11,480 nucleotides of DNA, taken from Chloroflexota bacterium. Lineage in GTDB: Bacteria; Chloroflexota; Chloroflexia; QHBQ01; JADMIH01. Below are positions 1 to 5,527 of the stretch, piece after piece. Made by a program: the position numbers and the translations under genes. The stretch spans positions 1 to 11,480 of the forward strand of contig JADMIH010000120.1 of assembly GCA_015478675.1 (NCBI GenBank), given 5' to 3'. The notes under the pieces are model-generated. The model worked only from the letters and a program-made list of their open reading frames with translations. It had not been told where the DNA came from and made no database searches. Position 1 is the stretch's first letter. The number at the start of each line of letters is the position of its first letter.

Positions 1-996
1 TACTCGCTCATCTTCGGGCTTTGGACATTGCTCATGGTGATTGCTGTTGGCATGTCTCTATGGCTGTTGAACAGGGCGCTTCCTGTAGATAGGCGATTGC
101 TAGTACTTGTAGTGCTTGCGCTTTGCTCTTACCAACCCCTCTGGCGCTCGCTCATGCTCGGCCAGAACTCGCCCCTCGTTCTGCTGGGTTTATGCGGCGC
201 TTATCTCTCGCTAAAACGCGACCGCCCGGTGTGGGCAGGGCTATCCTTGTTGCTCGTCGCTCTCAAGCCTCAACTATTGCCTGTTGTGTTGCTTTTGCTC
301 CTTTTGCAGGGCCGCTGGAAGACCCTGGGCGCCTTTGCCGCATCTTTGACCGCGCTTGTGGTGGCTGTGATGCCGATCCTGGGTGTTGCGTGGCCTTTAG
401 ACTACGCGAAACTCCTGCTTGGTGTTGCCGGTTGGAAGGATACAGGCGCGATAGACCCCGGTATTATGCACAACTGGAGAGGGTTCGCCACCGATCTCTT
501 CGGCGGGTGGTTGCCCGGCATCGTTACACCCTTCTTCCTCATTATGTCTTTGCTGTCGGTGGCACTGGTGGTCTGGGCGTGGTGGCGCTCTCGTGGTCAA
601 AGCGTGCAAGAAACCGGAGCGCCCGGTAGGTCCGCCTGCTATAGTCCCGGCTATGATCTGCTCTGGGCTTTGTGTGGGATAATAGCTGTAGTTACTTCTC
701 TGCACCTGAATCCTCACGACCTCACCTTGCTTATATTTCCCGCGTGGGTTATGGCTGCATACGCAACGTCTGGCAGGTGGAACAAGCGCGTCTCGCAGTT
801 ATGGCTGTCCATCTTGTGGGTTGCCTATCTGCTTATCCCGGTTACTTTCTACGGTGACGCGGCTAACGTAGCTCCCGGCCTGGCGGTCGTGCCTGATGTG
901 CTTCTGCTGGCTCTTGCTGCTCTGCTGCTGGCCCGGCAGCTTGCTTCTCCTTTGCAAGCCGCGCGGACAGAACCGGTCTTGAGCCATCTCCTCTGA
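1..996 (+). CDS. GT87 (DUF2029) family membrane glycosyltransferase, C-terminal part
   Basis: The reading frame is open from the first base, so the gene begins upstream of the window; 331 residues are visible, ending at TGA 994-996. The protein is almost wholly hydrophobic, with about seven or eight likely membrane helices separated by short polar loops. The stretch around bases 160-330 has the pattern GQNSPLVLLGL, then WAGLSLLLVALKPQ, then GRWKTLGAF. This is characteristic of GT87/DUF2029 proteins, which are polyprenol-phosphate-dependent mannosyl/arabinosyl-type transferases with a GT-C fold. A MHNWRG motif follows in an outer loop, at a position where GT87 proteins have a conserved polar loop. 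By family it would transfer a sugar from a lipid-linked donor at the outer face of the membrane; the substrate cannot be told here. The catalytic acidic residue of the first loop is expected in the missing N-terminal part. Family call fairly sure, specificity unknown. Confidence 0.75.
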   Translation, partial: YSLIFGLWTLLMVIAVGMSLWLLNRALPVDRRLLVLVVLALCSYQPLWRSLMLGQNSPLVLLGLCGAYLSLKRDRPVWAGLSLLLVALKPQLLPVVLLLLLLQGRWKTLGAFAASLTALVVAVMPILGVAWPLDYAKLLLGVAGWKDTGAIDPGIMHNWRGFATDLFGGWLPGIVTPFFLIMSLLSVALVVWAWWRSRGQSVQETGAPGRSACYSPGYDLLWALCGIIAVVTSLHLNPHDLTLLIFPAWVMAAYATSGRWNKRVSQLWLSILWVAYLLIPVTFYGDAANVAPGLAVVPDVLLLALAALLLARQLASPLQAARTEPVLSHLL

Positions 997-1018
997 GGCG
1001 CGTGCTGGGACGGCGTAG

Positions 1019-1046
1019 CCATCGCGTTCCGGTGGTCTCCTTTTTT
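1019..1046 (+). terminator. Probable intrinsic terminator after the GT87 gene
   Basis: CCATCG (1019-1024) pairs with CGGTGG (1030-1035) with one G-U pair and a five-base loop, and a run of six T follows at 1041-1046 after a five-base spacer. The stem is short, so the call is moderate. The position just downstream of the GT87 stop fits. Confidence 0.45.
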
Positions 1047-1134
1047 ATAGCTCACCGCTCATCTGTCATTTGCTGTATAAGCTCGTATTTGTGATGCTGT
1101 TGCTGCCCTTTGGCTGCGGCCTGGCGTGGACCCG

Positions 1135-1148
1135 CTGTGGAACCACAG
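1135..1148. promoter_or_regulatory. Perfect 6+6 dyad upstream of the rplI promoter
   Basis: CTGTGG (1135-1140), two bases, then CCACAG (1143-1148) form a perfect inverted repeat about 32 bases before the -10 element of rplI. The size and place suit an operator for a dimeric regulator, but no regulator can be named and chance is possible. Confidence 0.25.
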
Positions 1149-1176
1149 TGTACATCTGATTGTCTTGACAGGGCTG

Positions 1177-1185
1177 TGTTATAAT
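1177..1185 (+). promoter_or_regulatory. Extended -10 promoter for rplI
   Basis: TG-T-TATAAT at 1177-1185 is a perfect consensus -10 hexamer with a TGn extension. A consensus TTGACA lies at 1165-1170 but only nine bases from the -10, too close to act as its -35. At normal spacing only weak matches occur (TGATTG at 1157-1162). Recognition is therefore probably through the extended -10. Transcription would start near 1192, giving a leader of about 45 bases before the rplI start at 1238. Confidence 0.6.
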
Positions 1186-1237
1186 GCGAGGCAAGGGTTT
1201 GCGCCTTGACTACACAGAATAGAGGGGAAGGACCCAG

Positions 1238-1915
1238 ATGAAAGTTGTTCTACTAGAGGCGGTGCAGGGGCTGGGCGAGGCAGGTACTATAAAAGAAGTG
1301 GCCGATGGCTACGCTCGTAATTACCTGCTGCCCAAGAAGCTGGCGGTGCTGGCGAGCCGTACCGCTATGAAGCAGGCGGAGGCCCAGGCCCAGTTCTCTG
1401 CTCGCAAGAGCAACAAGGCGCTTACTGAAGCGCAAAAGGCGGCGGCGGAAATCGAGGGCAAGACCGTCACTATCCACGCTCGCTCAGGCTCGGAGAACCG
1501 TCTTTACGGCTCAGTGACCTCGGCTGATGTGGCTGAGGCGTTAGTCTCTCAGTACAGCATAGAGATAGACCGGCGCAAAGTGACCATACCGGAGACAATA
1601 CACCGCCTCGGCACTTACACGGCAACTGCCGACCTAGGCAGCGGCGTGTCGGCGCAGTTCAACGTAGAGGTAGCTCCTGAAGTTTCCGGGGCAACAGGCA
1701 AAGCTACAAAGGGCACGCAGGCGACGCAGGCCACAGCTGATAAGACGGCCCAGGCAGATCAGAGTGAGCAGGGCACCCCTGGGGACGCTGAGGCCGCAAC
1801 GCCTTCCGACAGAGAAGCGCAAGCCCCACAGGATGATGCCGCGATGGATGCTGGGGAGAGCGGCCTGCAAAATGACGCTGCCATAGAGTTGGAGGCCGAA
1901 GCTAATCCGACGTAA
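1238..1915 (+). CDS. rplI: Large ribosomal subunit protein bL9, with long C-terminal extension
   Basis: The N-terminus MKVVLLEAVQGLGEAGTIKEV, then YARNYLLPKKLAVLA, is the signature of the bL9 rRNA-binding domain (residues 1-50). A helical linker rich in Ala, Lys and Glu (about 45-75) and the C-terminal domain (about 76-147) follow, with KTVTIHARSGSENRLYGSVT and ETIHRLGTYT as in the family. bL9 binds 23S rRNA near the L1 stalk and helps keep frame and ribosome spacing. The usual length is about 148; here 225. Residues from about 149 on are an Ala/Thr/Gln/Asp/Glu-rich, probably disordered acidic tail absent from typical bL9. The start ATG 1238 has a good Shine-Dalgarno (GAGGGGAAGG, 1222-1231). 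It is followed by dnaB, a common rplI neighbour in bacteria. Confidence 0.97.
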   Translation: MKVVLLEAVQGLGEAGTIKEVADGYARNYLLPKKLAVLASRTAMKQAEAQAQFSARKSNKALTEAQKAAAEIEGKTVTIHARSGSENRLYGSVTSADVAEALVSQYSIEIDRRKVTIPETIHRLGTYTATADLGSGVSAQFNVEVAPEVSGATGKATKGTQATQATADKTAQADQSEQGTPGDAEAATPSDREAQAPQDDAAMDAGESGLQNDAAIELEAEANPT

Positions 1916-2046
1916 TTACGAGTTGCGGCAATCTAAAGCATAATGCTGATTCCTAATTCCGTCGCAGGCGGTAAGTGCTACAAGCTCGAGGATGTAGCAG
2001 TTAGTAGAGCGGAATGAGATTAACAGAGTTTGTATTGAGTTTGCTA

Positions 2047-2060
2047 CAGCCTTTTGGCTG
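2047..2060 (+). other. Small hairpin in the dnaB leader
   Basis: CAGCC (2047-2051), TTTT loop, GGCTG (2056-2060): a perfect five-base stem in the rplI-dnaB gap, with no T-run after it. The left arm ACAGCC (2046-2051) can instead pair with GGCTGT at 2085-2090 in the loop of the next hairpin, so two alternative folds exist. Confidence 0.4.
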
Positions 2061-2072
2061 GTTATGAACTAT

Positions 2073-2100
2073 GAGTTGTGAAGAGGCTGTCCCACAACTC
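2073..2100 (+). other. Eight-base-pair hairpin just before the dnaB ribosome binding site
   Basis: GAGTTGTG (2073-2080) and CACAACTC (2093-2100) form a perfect stem around a 12-base loop. A moderately T-rich stretch (TCTTTCATAATTTATTTT) follows and runs into the GAGGTAG ribosome binding site at 2120-2126. It could be a weak terminator/attenuator between rplI and dnaB, or a translational control element. The sequence alone does not decide. Confidence 0.45.
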
Positions 2101-2129
2101 GTCTTTCATAATTTATTTTGAGGTAGCAG

Positions 2130-3482
2130 ATGGCACTTGCCTTACCCACGCTGGGAGAGCGCTCTGTACCCTATGACCTGGCAGCCGAAGAGGCTGTACT
2201 CGGCTCTCTCCTCCTTGACCGCGACGCTGTTATCAAGATCGCGCCCTTTCTTCGTCAGGAAGATTTCTATCGCGAGGCACACGGCTGGATTTATGCCGCC
2301 GTGCTGGACCTCTATGCCCGCCGCGAGCCTCCCGACCCGGTAACCCTCTCCTCCGAGCTGGAACGCTCAGGTCGTCTTGAGCAGATAGGTGGTTATAGCT
2401 ATCTTGTCAGCCTTGTAAATCGCACCCCCACGGCAGTCCATATAGAGTACTATGGGCATATTGTAGAGACGGCGGCGGTGTTGCGGCGCCTCATTTCGGC
2501 GGGTGGCGAGATTGCCGCCCTCGGCTACGCTGAGGACCAGCCTCTGGCGCAGGTGCTTGACAAGGCTGAGCAGCTCCTATTCACCGTATCGCAGCGCACC
2601 TCAAGCAAAGAATTCGCCTCTATCGAGCAGGTACTCAATGAGTACTACGACCGCATAGAGGCCATCCAGCACAATCCAGGTTCTCTGGTGGGAGTGCCCA
2701 CCGGCTTTCATGACCTGGATGAAGTCACGGGGGGGCTTCAGCGCAGCGACCTCATTATCATGGCAGCCCGGCCCGGTGTTGGGAAGACATCCCTCGCTCT
2801 CGGCATCGCGCACAACGCAGCGGCAAAGGGCAACAAGGTAGGCGTTTTCTCCCTTGAGATGAGCCGCGAGCAGCTTGTGCAGCGTCTCCTCGCGGTGGAG
2901 ACGGGCGTTGACAGCCAGCAGTTGCGCCTCGGCTATCTCACCGACGAGGATTGGCAGCACGTATCGGACGCCATAGGCAGGCTGGCGCAAATGCCTGTCT
3001 ATATTGATGACAGCCCTGGGCTGACGGTGCTTGAGGTGCGCTCCAAGGCCCGCCGGCTGGAAGCCGAGGTCGGCGTTGATCTGCTTATTGTCGATTACCT
3101 TCAGCTTATGCAGGGCACTGCTCGCAAAGACGGCAACCGCGTGCAGGAAGTGTCAGAGATTAGCCGCAACCTGAAGATGTTAGCCCGTGAGCTGAACATC
3201 CCGGTGATCGCCTGTGCCCAGCTTTCCCGCGCCGTAGAGAGCCGCACCAACCACGTGCCGATGCTCTCCGACCTGAGAGAATCGGGGAGTATTGAGCAAG
3301 ACTCGGACATCGTGATGTTCATCCATCGAGAGGAGATGTACAACCCTGAGACTGAGAAGAAGGGTATCGCCGAGATACATATCGCCAAGCACCGTAACGG
3401 CCCACTCACTACAGTGCCGTTGCGCTTCTTCAACCGGACTACCAAGTTTGCCGACCTGGAAGTGTATCACCAGGATGAATAA
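2130..3482 (+). CDS. dnaB: Replicative DNA helicase DnaB
   Basis: This is the hexameric 5'-3' helicase that unwinds DNA at the replication fork and recruits primase. Length 450 is normal and no intein interrupts it. The N-terminal primase-interacting domain (about 12-115) opens with VPYDLAAEEAVLGSLLLD, the usual DnaB start. The RecA-like ATPase domain follows the linker. It has TGFHDLDEVTGGLQ (191-204), Walker A ARPGVGKT (213-220, Lys219), the SLEM motif (241-244), Walker B LLIVDYLQLM (318-327, Asp322), AQLSRAVE (363-370) and DLRESGSIEQDSD (381-393). The late motif KHRNGP (420-425) is also present. The ATG at 2130 is preceded by GAGGTAG only three bases away; N-terminal homology supports this start. 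The DnaD-like and loader genes follow 63 bases downstream in the same direction, which suggests a replication operon. Confidence 0.98.
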   Translation: MALALPTLGERSVPYDLAAEEAVLGSLLLDRDAVIKIAPFLRQEDFYREAHGWIYAAVLDLYARREPPDPVTLSSELERSGRLEQIGGYSYLVSLVNRTPTAVHIEYYGHIVETAAVLRRLISAGGEIAALGYAEDQPLAQVLDKAEQLLFTVSQRTSSKEFASIEQVLNEYYDRIEAIQHNPGSLVGVPTGFHDLDEVTGGLQRSDLIIMAARPGVGKTSLALGIAHNAAAKGNKVGVFSLEMSREQLVQRLLAVETGVDSQQLRLGYLTDEDWQHVSDAIGRLAQMPVYIDDSPGLTVLEVRSKARRLEAEVGVDLLIVDYLQLMQGTARKDGNRVQEVSEISRNLKMLARELNIPVIACAQLSRAVESRTNHVPMLSDLRESGSIEQDSDIVMFIHREEMYNPETEKKGIAEIHIAKHRNGPLTTVPLRFFNRTTKFADLEVYHQDE

Positions 3483-3518
3483 GCACCTCAAGTGAGCAAC
3501 GACTGCTGAGGACTGAGT

Positions 3519-3539
3519 ATGCTAGCTACTAACTCTTGA
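3519..3539 (+). other. Six-codon mini-ORF upstream of the DnaD gene
   Basis: ATG at 3519 reads MLATNS and stops at TGA 3537-3539, six bases before the DnaD-domain start at 3546 and in the same frame. It has a plausible ribosome binding site (GAGG, 3508-3511), whereas the DnaD start has none. It may serve as a leader from which ribosomes re-initiate, or be chance. Confidence 0.3.
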
Positions 3540-3545
3540 TTCCAT

Positions 3546-4397
3546 ATGAAACCATTCACTGGATTTTCAACCGATAGGCAGAAAACCGTCCGAGTGCCGG
3601 AAGGATTCTTTGAGGATGTGCTGCCTTCGATAACCTCTATGCTTGAGATGAAGGTTACTCTTTATCTTTTCTGGAGGCTGGCGCGGGGTGGGCAAAATAG
3701 CGCATCGCCGAGGATGGTCGGGTGGTGCGAGCTTGCGGAAGATAATAGGCTGCGCGCTGCCCTGTCGCAGATAAAAGGACCACGAGCGCATGCTGATGCT
3801 CTGCGCGAGGGGCTGGAGCTGGCGGTGGCGCGAGGTACGCTCTTGCAGATATTTGTGCGTGAAGAGGAAAGAGGGCCTGACGCTAAGAGTAAGAACGGCG
3901 CAAAAGAGATAACACCTTCTGTCGCCTGGTATACGTTGAACACGCGGGAGAGCCGGGGGTGGATAGAGGCCGTGGGGAATGGGGAGATCGACATCTCCCA
4001 AACGCCTCTGGTTAGCGTAACGCTCTTCGGTGGTGGCTCTAACACCGGCGCCGCATCTAATGGGCATGACGTCAATGGAAAGTCGCTACGGATAATAATT
4101 GAGCGGCCCAGCGTCTACGCGCTTTATGAGCAGAATATAGGGCTGTTGACGCCGATACTGGCCGAGCGATTGCAAGAAGCGGAGGGTCGTTATCCGGCGG
4201 AGTGGATAGAGTCGGCCTTTGAGGAGGCGGTAACCAACAACAAGCGCAACTGGCGCTATATTGAGCGAATACTCGAACGATGGGCAGCGGAGGGTAAAGC
4301 GAGTGGAAAAAATGGGGGACCTGCTGAACGATCTCTCGATCCCGATAAATACACGAAGGGGAAGTACGCCTTCCTCTTCCGCCCAGAAGGGCGTTGA
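3546..4397 (+). CDS. DnaD-domain primosome/replication initiation protein
   Basis: The N-terminal part (about 1-105) resembles the first domain of DnaD-type proteins: FTGFSTDRQKTVRVPEGFFEDVLP, then MLEMKVTLYLFWRLAR, a winged-helix-like start. A variable linker (about 106-185) follows. Residues about 188-250 form a DnaD/DnaB_2 domain: YEQNIGLLTPILAERLQEA, YPAEWIESAFEEAV, and NWRYIERILERW. The last is the family's tyrosine-isoleucine-tryptophan signature (Tyr238, Ile242, Trp246) used in DNA binding. A conserved tail DPDKYTKGKYAF ends it. DnaD proteins help melt origins and bring the helicase loader to DNA. The position between dnaB and a loader gene fits a primosome role. No clear Shine-Dalgarno precedes ATG 3546; homology supports it. 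The last 95 bases overlap the loader gene. Confidence 0.85.
   Translation: MKPFTGFSTDRQKTVRVPEGFFEDVLPSITSMLEMKVTLYLFWRLARGGQNSASPRMVGWCELAEDNRLRAALSQIKGPRAHADALREGLELAVARGTLLQIFVREEERGPDAKSKNGAKEITPSVAWYTLNTRESRGWIEAVGNGEIDISQTPLVSVTLFGGGSNTGAASNGHDVNGKSLRIIIERPSVYALYEQNIGLLTPILAERLQEAEGRYPAEWIESAFEEAVTNNKRNWRYIERILERWAAEGKASGKNGGPAERSLDPDKYTKGKYAFLFRPEGR
4289..4294 (+). promoter_or_regulatory. Shine-Dalgarno that sets the loader start at GTG 4303
   Basis: GGAGGG sits eight bases before the in-frame GTG 4303. A TTG at 4261 opens the same frame but lies upstream of this site. An ATG at 4312 is 17 bases away, too far. GTG 4303 is therefore the best-supported start. The site lies inside the coding sequence of the DnaD protein. 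Confidence 0.65.
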
Positions 4398-5214
4398 TCC
4401 CGCCTTAGCGCCGGAGGCAAGCGAGCAAAGGTTGGTGGCATCGAGTGCCGCCTCTAAGCCCGCGGAAGAAAGCTACTGCCCTCATTGCGGCGGGGCGGGG
4501 TGGCTGCGCGTTGAGGTGCCGGTAACCGATCCACGCTTCGGCAGGCTGATGCCATGCGTATGCCGCGCCCACGCCAAAGAGGAGCGCAACCTGGAGGACC
4601 TCTACAAGCTGAGCAATCTGGACGCCTTTCAGCATCAGGTATTTGCCAACTTCGACCCCGAAGTGCCCTCTGCCTCTGAAGGATATTACGCCGCCGCCGA
4701 CTTCGCCACCCAGCCGGAAGGTTGGCTCATCTTGCTCGGCGGTTACGGCACAGGCAAGACGCATCTGGCCGCGGCTATCGCTAATTATGTGGTGCAGGAT
4801 CACCGCATGCAGGTCTACTTCGCCGTAGCGCCCGACCTGCTGCATCACCTTCGAGCCACCTACGCCCCCGGCAGCGATGTGACTTACGACGAGCGTTTCG
4901 AGCAGATACGCTCGGTCTACTTGCTCATCATAGACGACCTGGGAGCAGAGCAGAGCACGCCCTGGGCCGTGGAGAAGCTTTACCAGATATTCAACTATCG
5001 CTACAACTTGCGCCTACCCACCGTCGTCACCTCTAATATTGACCTTGACCGCCTCGACCCGCGAATCTGCTCGCGCCTCTGCGACCCCGATCTTTGCAGG
5101 CACGTCTTTATGGCATCCGGCGACTACAGGATGCGCCATATGGACCGGCAGTTCGCCAAAAATCAGGGAGCCGCAGGCCAGGCAAGCAGGAGAGGTTACA
5201 ACAAGGGACGTTAG
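4303..5214 (+). CDS. DnaC/DnaI-like AAA+ helicase loader with Cys4 zinc motif
   Basis: At 303 residues from GTG 4303, this is a helicase-loader ATPase of the DnaC/DnaI/IstB superfamily. After a disordered N-terminus, YCPHCGGAGW (Cys59, Cys62) and MPCVCRAH (Cys85, Cys87) form a probable Cys4 zinc site. DnaI of Bacillus also binds zinc in its N-terminal domain. The AAA+ module has Walker A GGYGTGKT (146-153, Lys152), Walker B YLLIIDDLGAE (206-216, Asp211/Asp212), sensor 1 VVTSNID (241-247), and ICSRLCD (255-261), where Arg258 is the likely arginine finger. It would load the DnaB hexamer onto single-stranded DNA. IstB transposition helpers share the ATPase, but there is no transposase nearby and dnaB plus a DnaD gene are adjacent, so a replication loader is preferred. 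Translation is probably coupled to the DnaD gene through the 95-base overlap. Confidence 0.9.
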   Translation: MEKMGDLLNDLSIPINTRRGSTPSSSAQKGVDPALAPEASEQRLVASSAASKPAEESYCPHCGGAGWLRVEVPVTDPRFGRLMPCVCRAHAKEERNLEDLYKLSNLDAFQHQVFANFDPEVPSASEGYYAAADFATQPEGWLILLGGYGTGKTHLAAAIANYVVQDHRMQVYFAVAPDLLHHLRATYAPGSDVTYDERFEQIRSVYLLIIDDLGAEQSTPWAVEKLYQIFNYRYNLRLPTVVTSNIDLDRLDPRICSRLCDPDLCRHVFMASGDYRMRHMDRQFAKNQGAAGQASRRGYNKGR

Positions 5215-5247
5215 GCGGGTGGTGGCTCGTTAGTGGAGTTGGCAGGT

Positions 5248-5300
5248 GTTCAGATTTGGGGCTTGAGGGTGAAGGGCCTTTCCACTTCCCAATCCTGAAC
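5248..5300. repeat. 53-base imperfect inverted repeat, left motif shared with the right edge of the window
   Basis: GTTCAGATTTGGG (5248-5260) and CCCAATCCTGAAC (5288-5300) are inverted copies matching at 11 of 13 positions. Between them GTG, AAGG and CCTT, CAC can extend the pairing. The first 14 bases recur at 11414-11427 with one mismatch. No T-run follows the right arm, so it is not a standard terminator. A small dispersed palindromic element is possible. Confidence 0.4.
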
Positions 5301-5370
5301 TTCGTACAGTACTTCCTTCCCAGCAAGGCATACCCTTTGTCCCATATTTAGCCATACCCCCGATTTTTTG

Positions 5371-5379
5371 TGCTATACT
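5371..5379 (+). promoter_or_regulatory. Extended -10 promoter for the TPR / NuoB-like unit
   Basis: TG-C-TATACT is a near-consensus -10 with TGn extension, the same design as at 1177-1185. There is no good -35 (GCCATA at 17-base spacing). Transcription would begin near 5386, leaving a leader of about 140 bases before ATG 5528. Confidence 0.5.
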
Positions 5380-5386
5380 CCTATCG

Positions 5387-5418
5387 TAGCGACAAAGCGT
5401 TCGCTGCTATTTTGTTCT
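5387..5418 (+). terminator. Stem-loop with T-rich tail: terminator or leader attenuator
   Basis: TAGC (5387-5390) pairs with GCTA (5406-5409), and AGCG (5396-5399) with CGCT (5402-5405), with a five-base bulge. TTTTGTTCT follows directly. The shape resembles a weak intrinsic terminator. Because it begins at the predicted transcript start of the TPR unit, it may end the loader operon, attenuate the TPR unit, or protect the 5' end. Confidence 0.4.
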
Positions 5419-5479
5419 CTACTACCTCCCGGCCCAAGCAGGCGCTCTGTACCAAGTAGCGAATGGTTCCGAAGGCTAC

Positions 5480-5496
5480 TCAGCACGCTGTGCTGA
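5480..5496 (+). other. Seven-base-pair hairpin in the TPR leader
   Basis: TCAGCAC (5480-5486), GCT loop, GTGCTGA (5490-5496): a perfect compact stem 31 bases before the TPR start codon. No T-run follows, so it is not a terminator; possible translational or stability element. Confidence 0.4.
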
Positions 5497-5527
5497 CGTT
5501 CAGAATAAAGCAAAGGAAAGACAGCCC

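Larger units (their letters stand above)
5215..5527. other. Gene-free stretch between the replication block and the TPR gene
   Basis: In 313 bases I see no convincing gene. It holds an imperfect inverted repeat (5248-5300), an extended -10 promoter (5371-5379), a hairpin followed by a T-rich run (5387-5418) and a second leader hairpin (5480-5496). Short open frames here are continuations of shadow frames from the loader gene. Confidence 0.7.

Noticed and set aside
1165..1185. TTGACA plus TATAAT as a classical -35/-10 pair
   Set aside because: The two consensus hexamers are only nine bases apart; sigma-70 needs about 16-18. The -10 is kept as an extended -10 and the TTGACA treated as chance.
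1937..1947. AGCAT-A-ATGCT dyad just after rplI
   Set aside because: Eleven bases with a one-base centre in AT-rich intergenic DNA; too short to separate from chance and no T-run follows.
4261..4302. TTG 4261 as the loader start
   Set aside because: It would add 14 residues fully inside the DnaD domain coding region, and the Shine-Dalgarno GGAGGG lies downstream of it. GTG 4303 fits better.
3546..5214. DnaD-loader overlap as a frameshifted single fusion gene
   Set aside because: Each protein has its own complete domain ends: the DnaD tail is intact to its stop, and the loader has its own ribosome site and a normal N-terminus.
4303..5214. IstB transposition helper of an insertion sequence
   Set aside because: No transposase, no terminal inverted repeats and a dnaB/DnaD neighbourhood; the N-terminal Cys4 motif also fits a replication loader.
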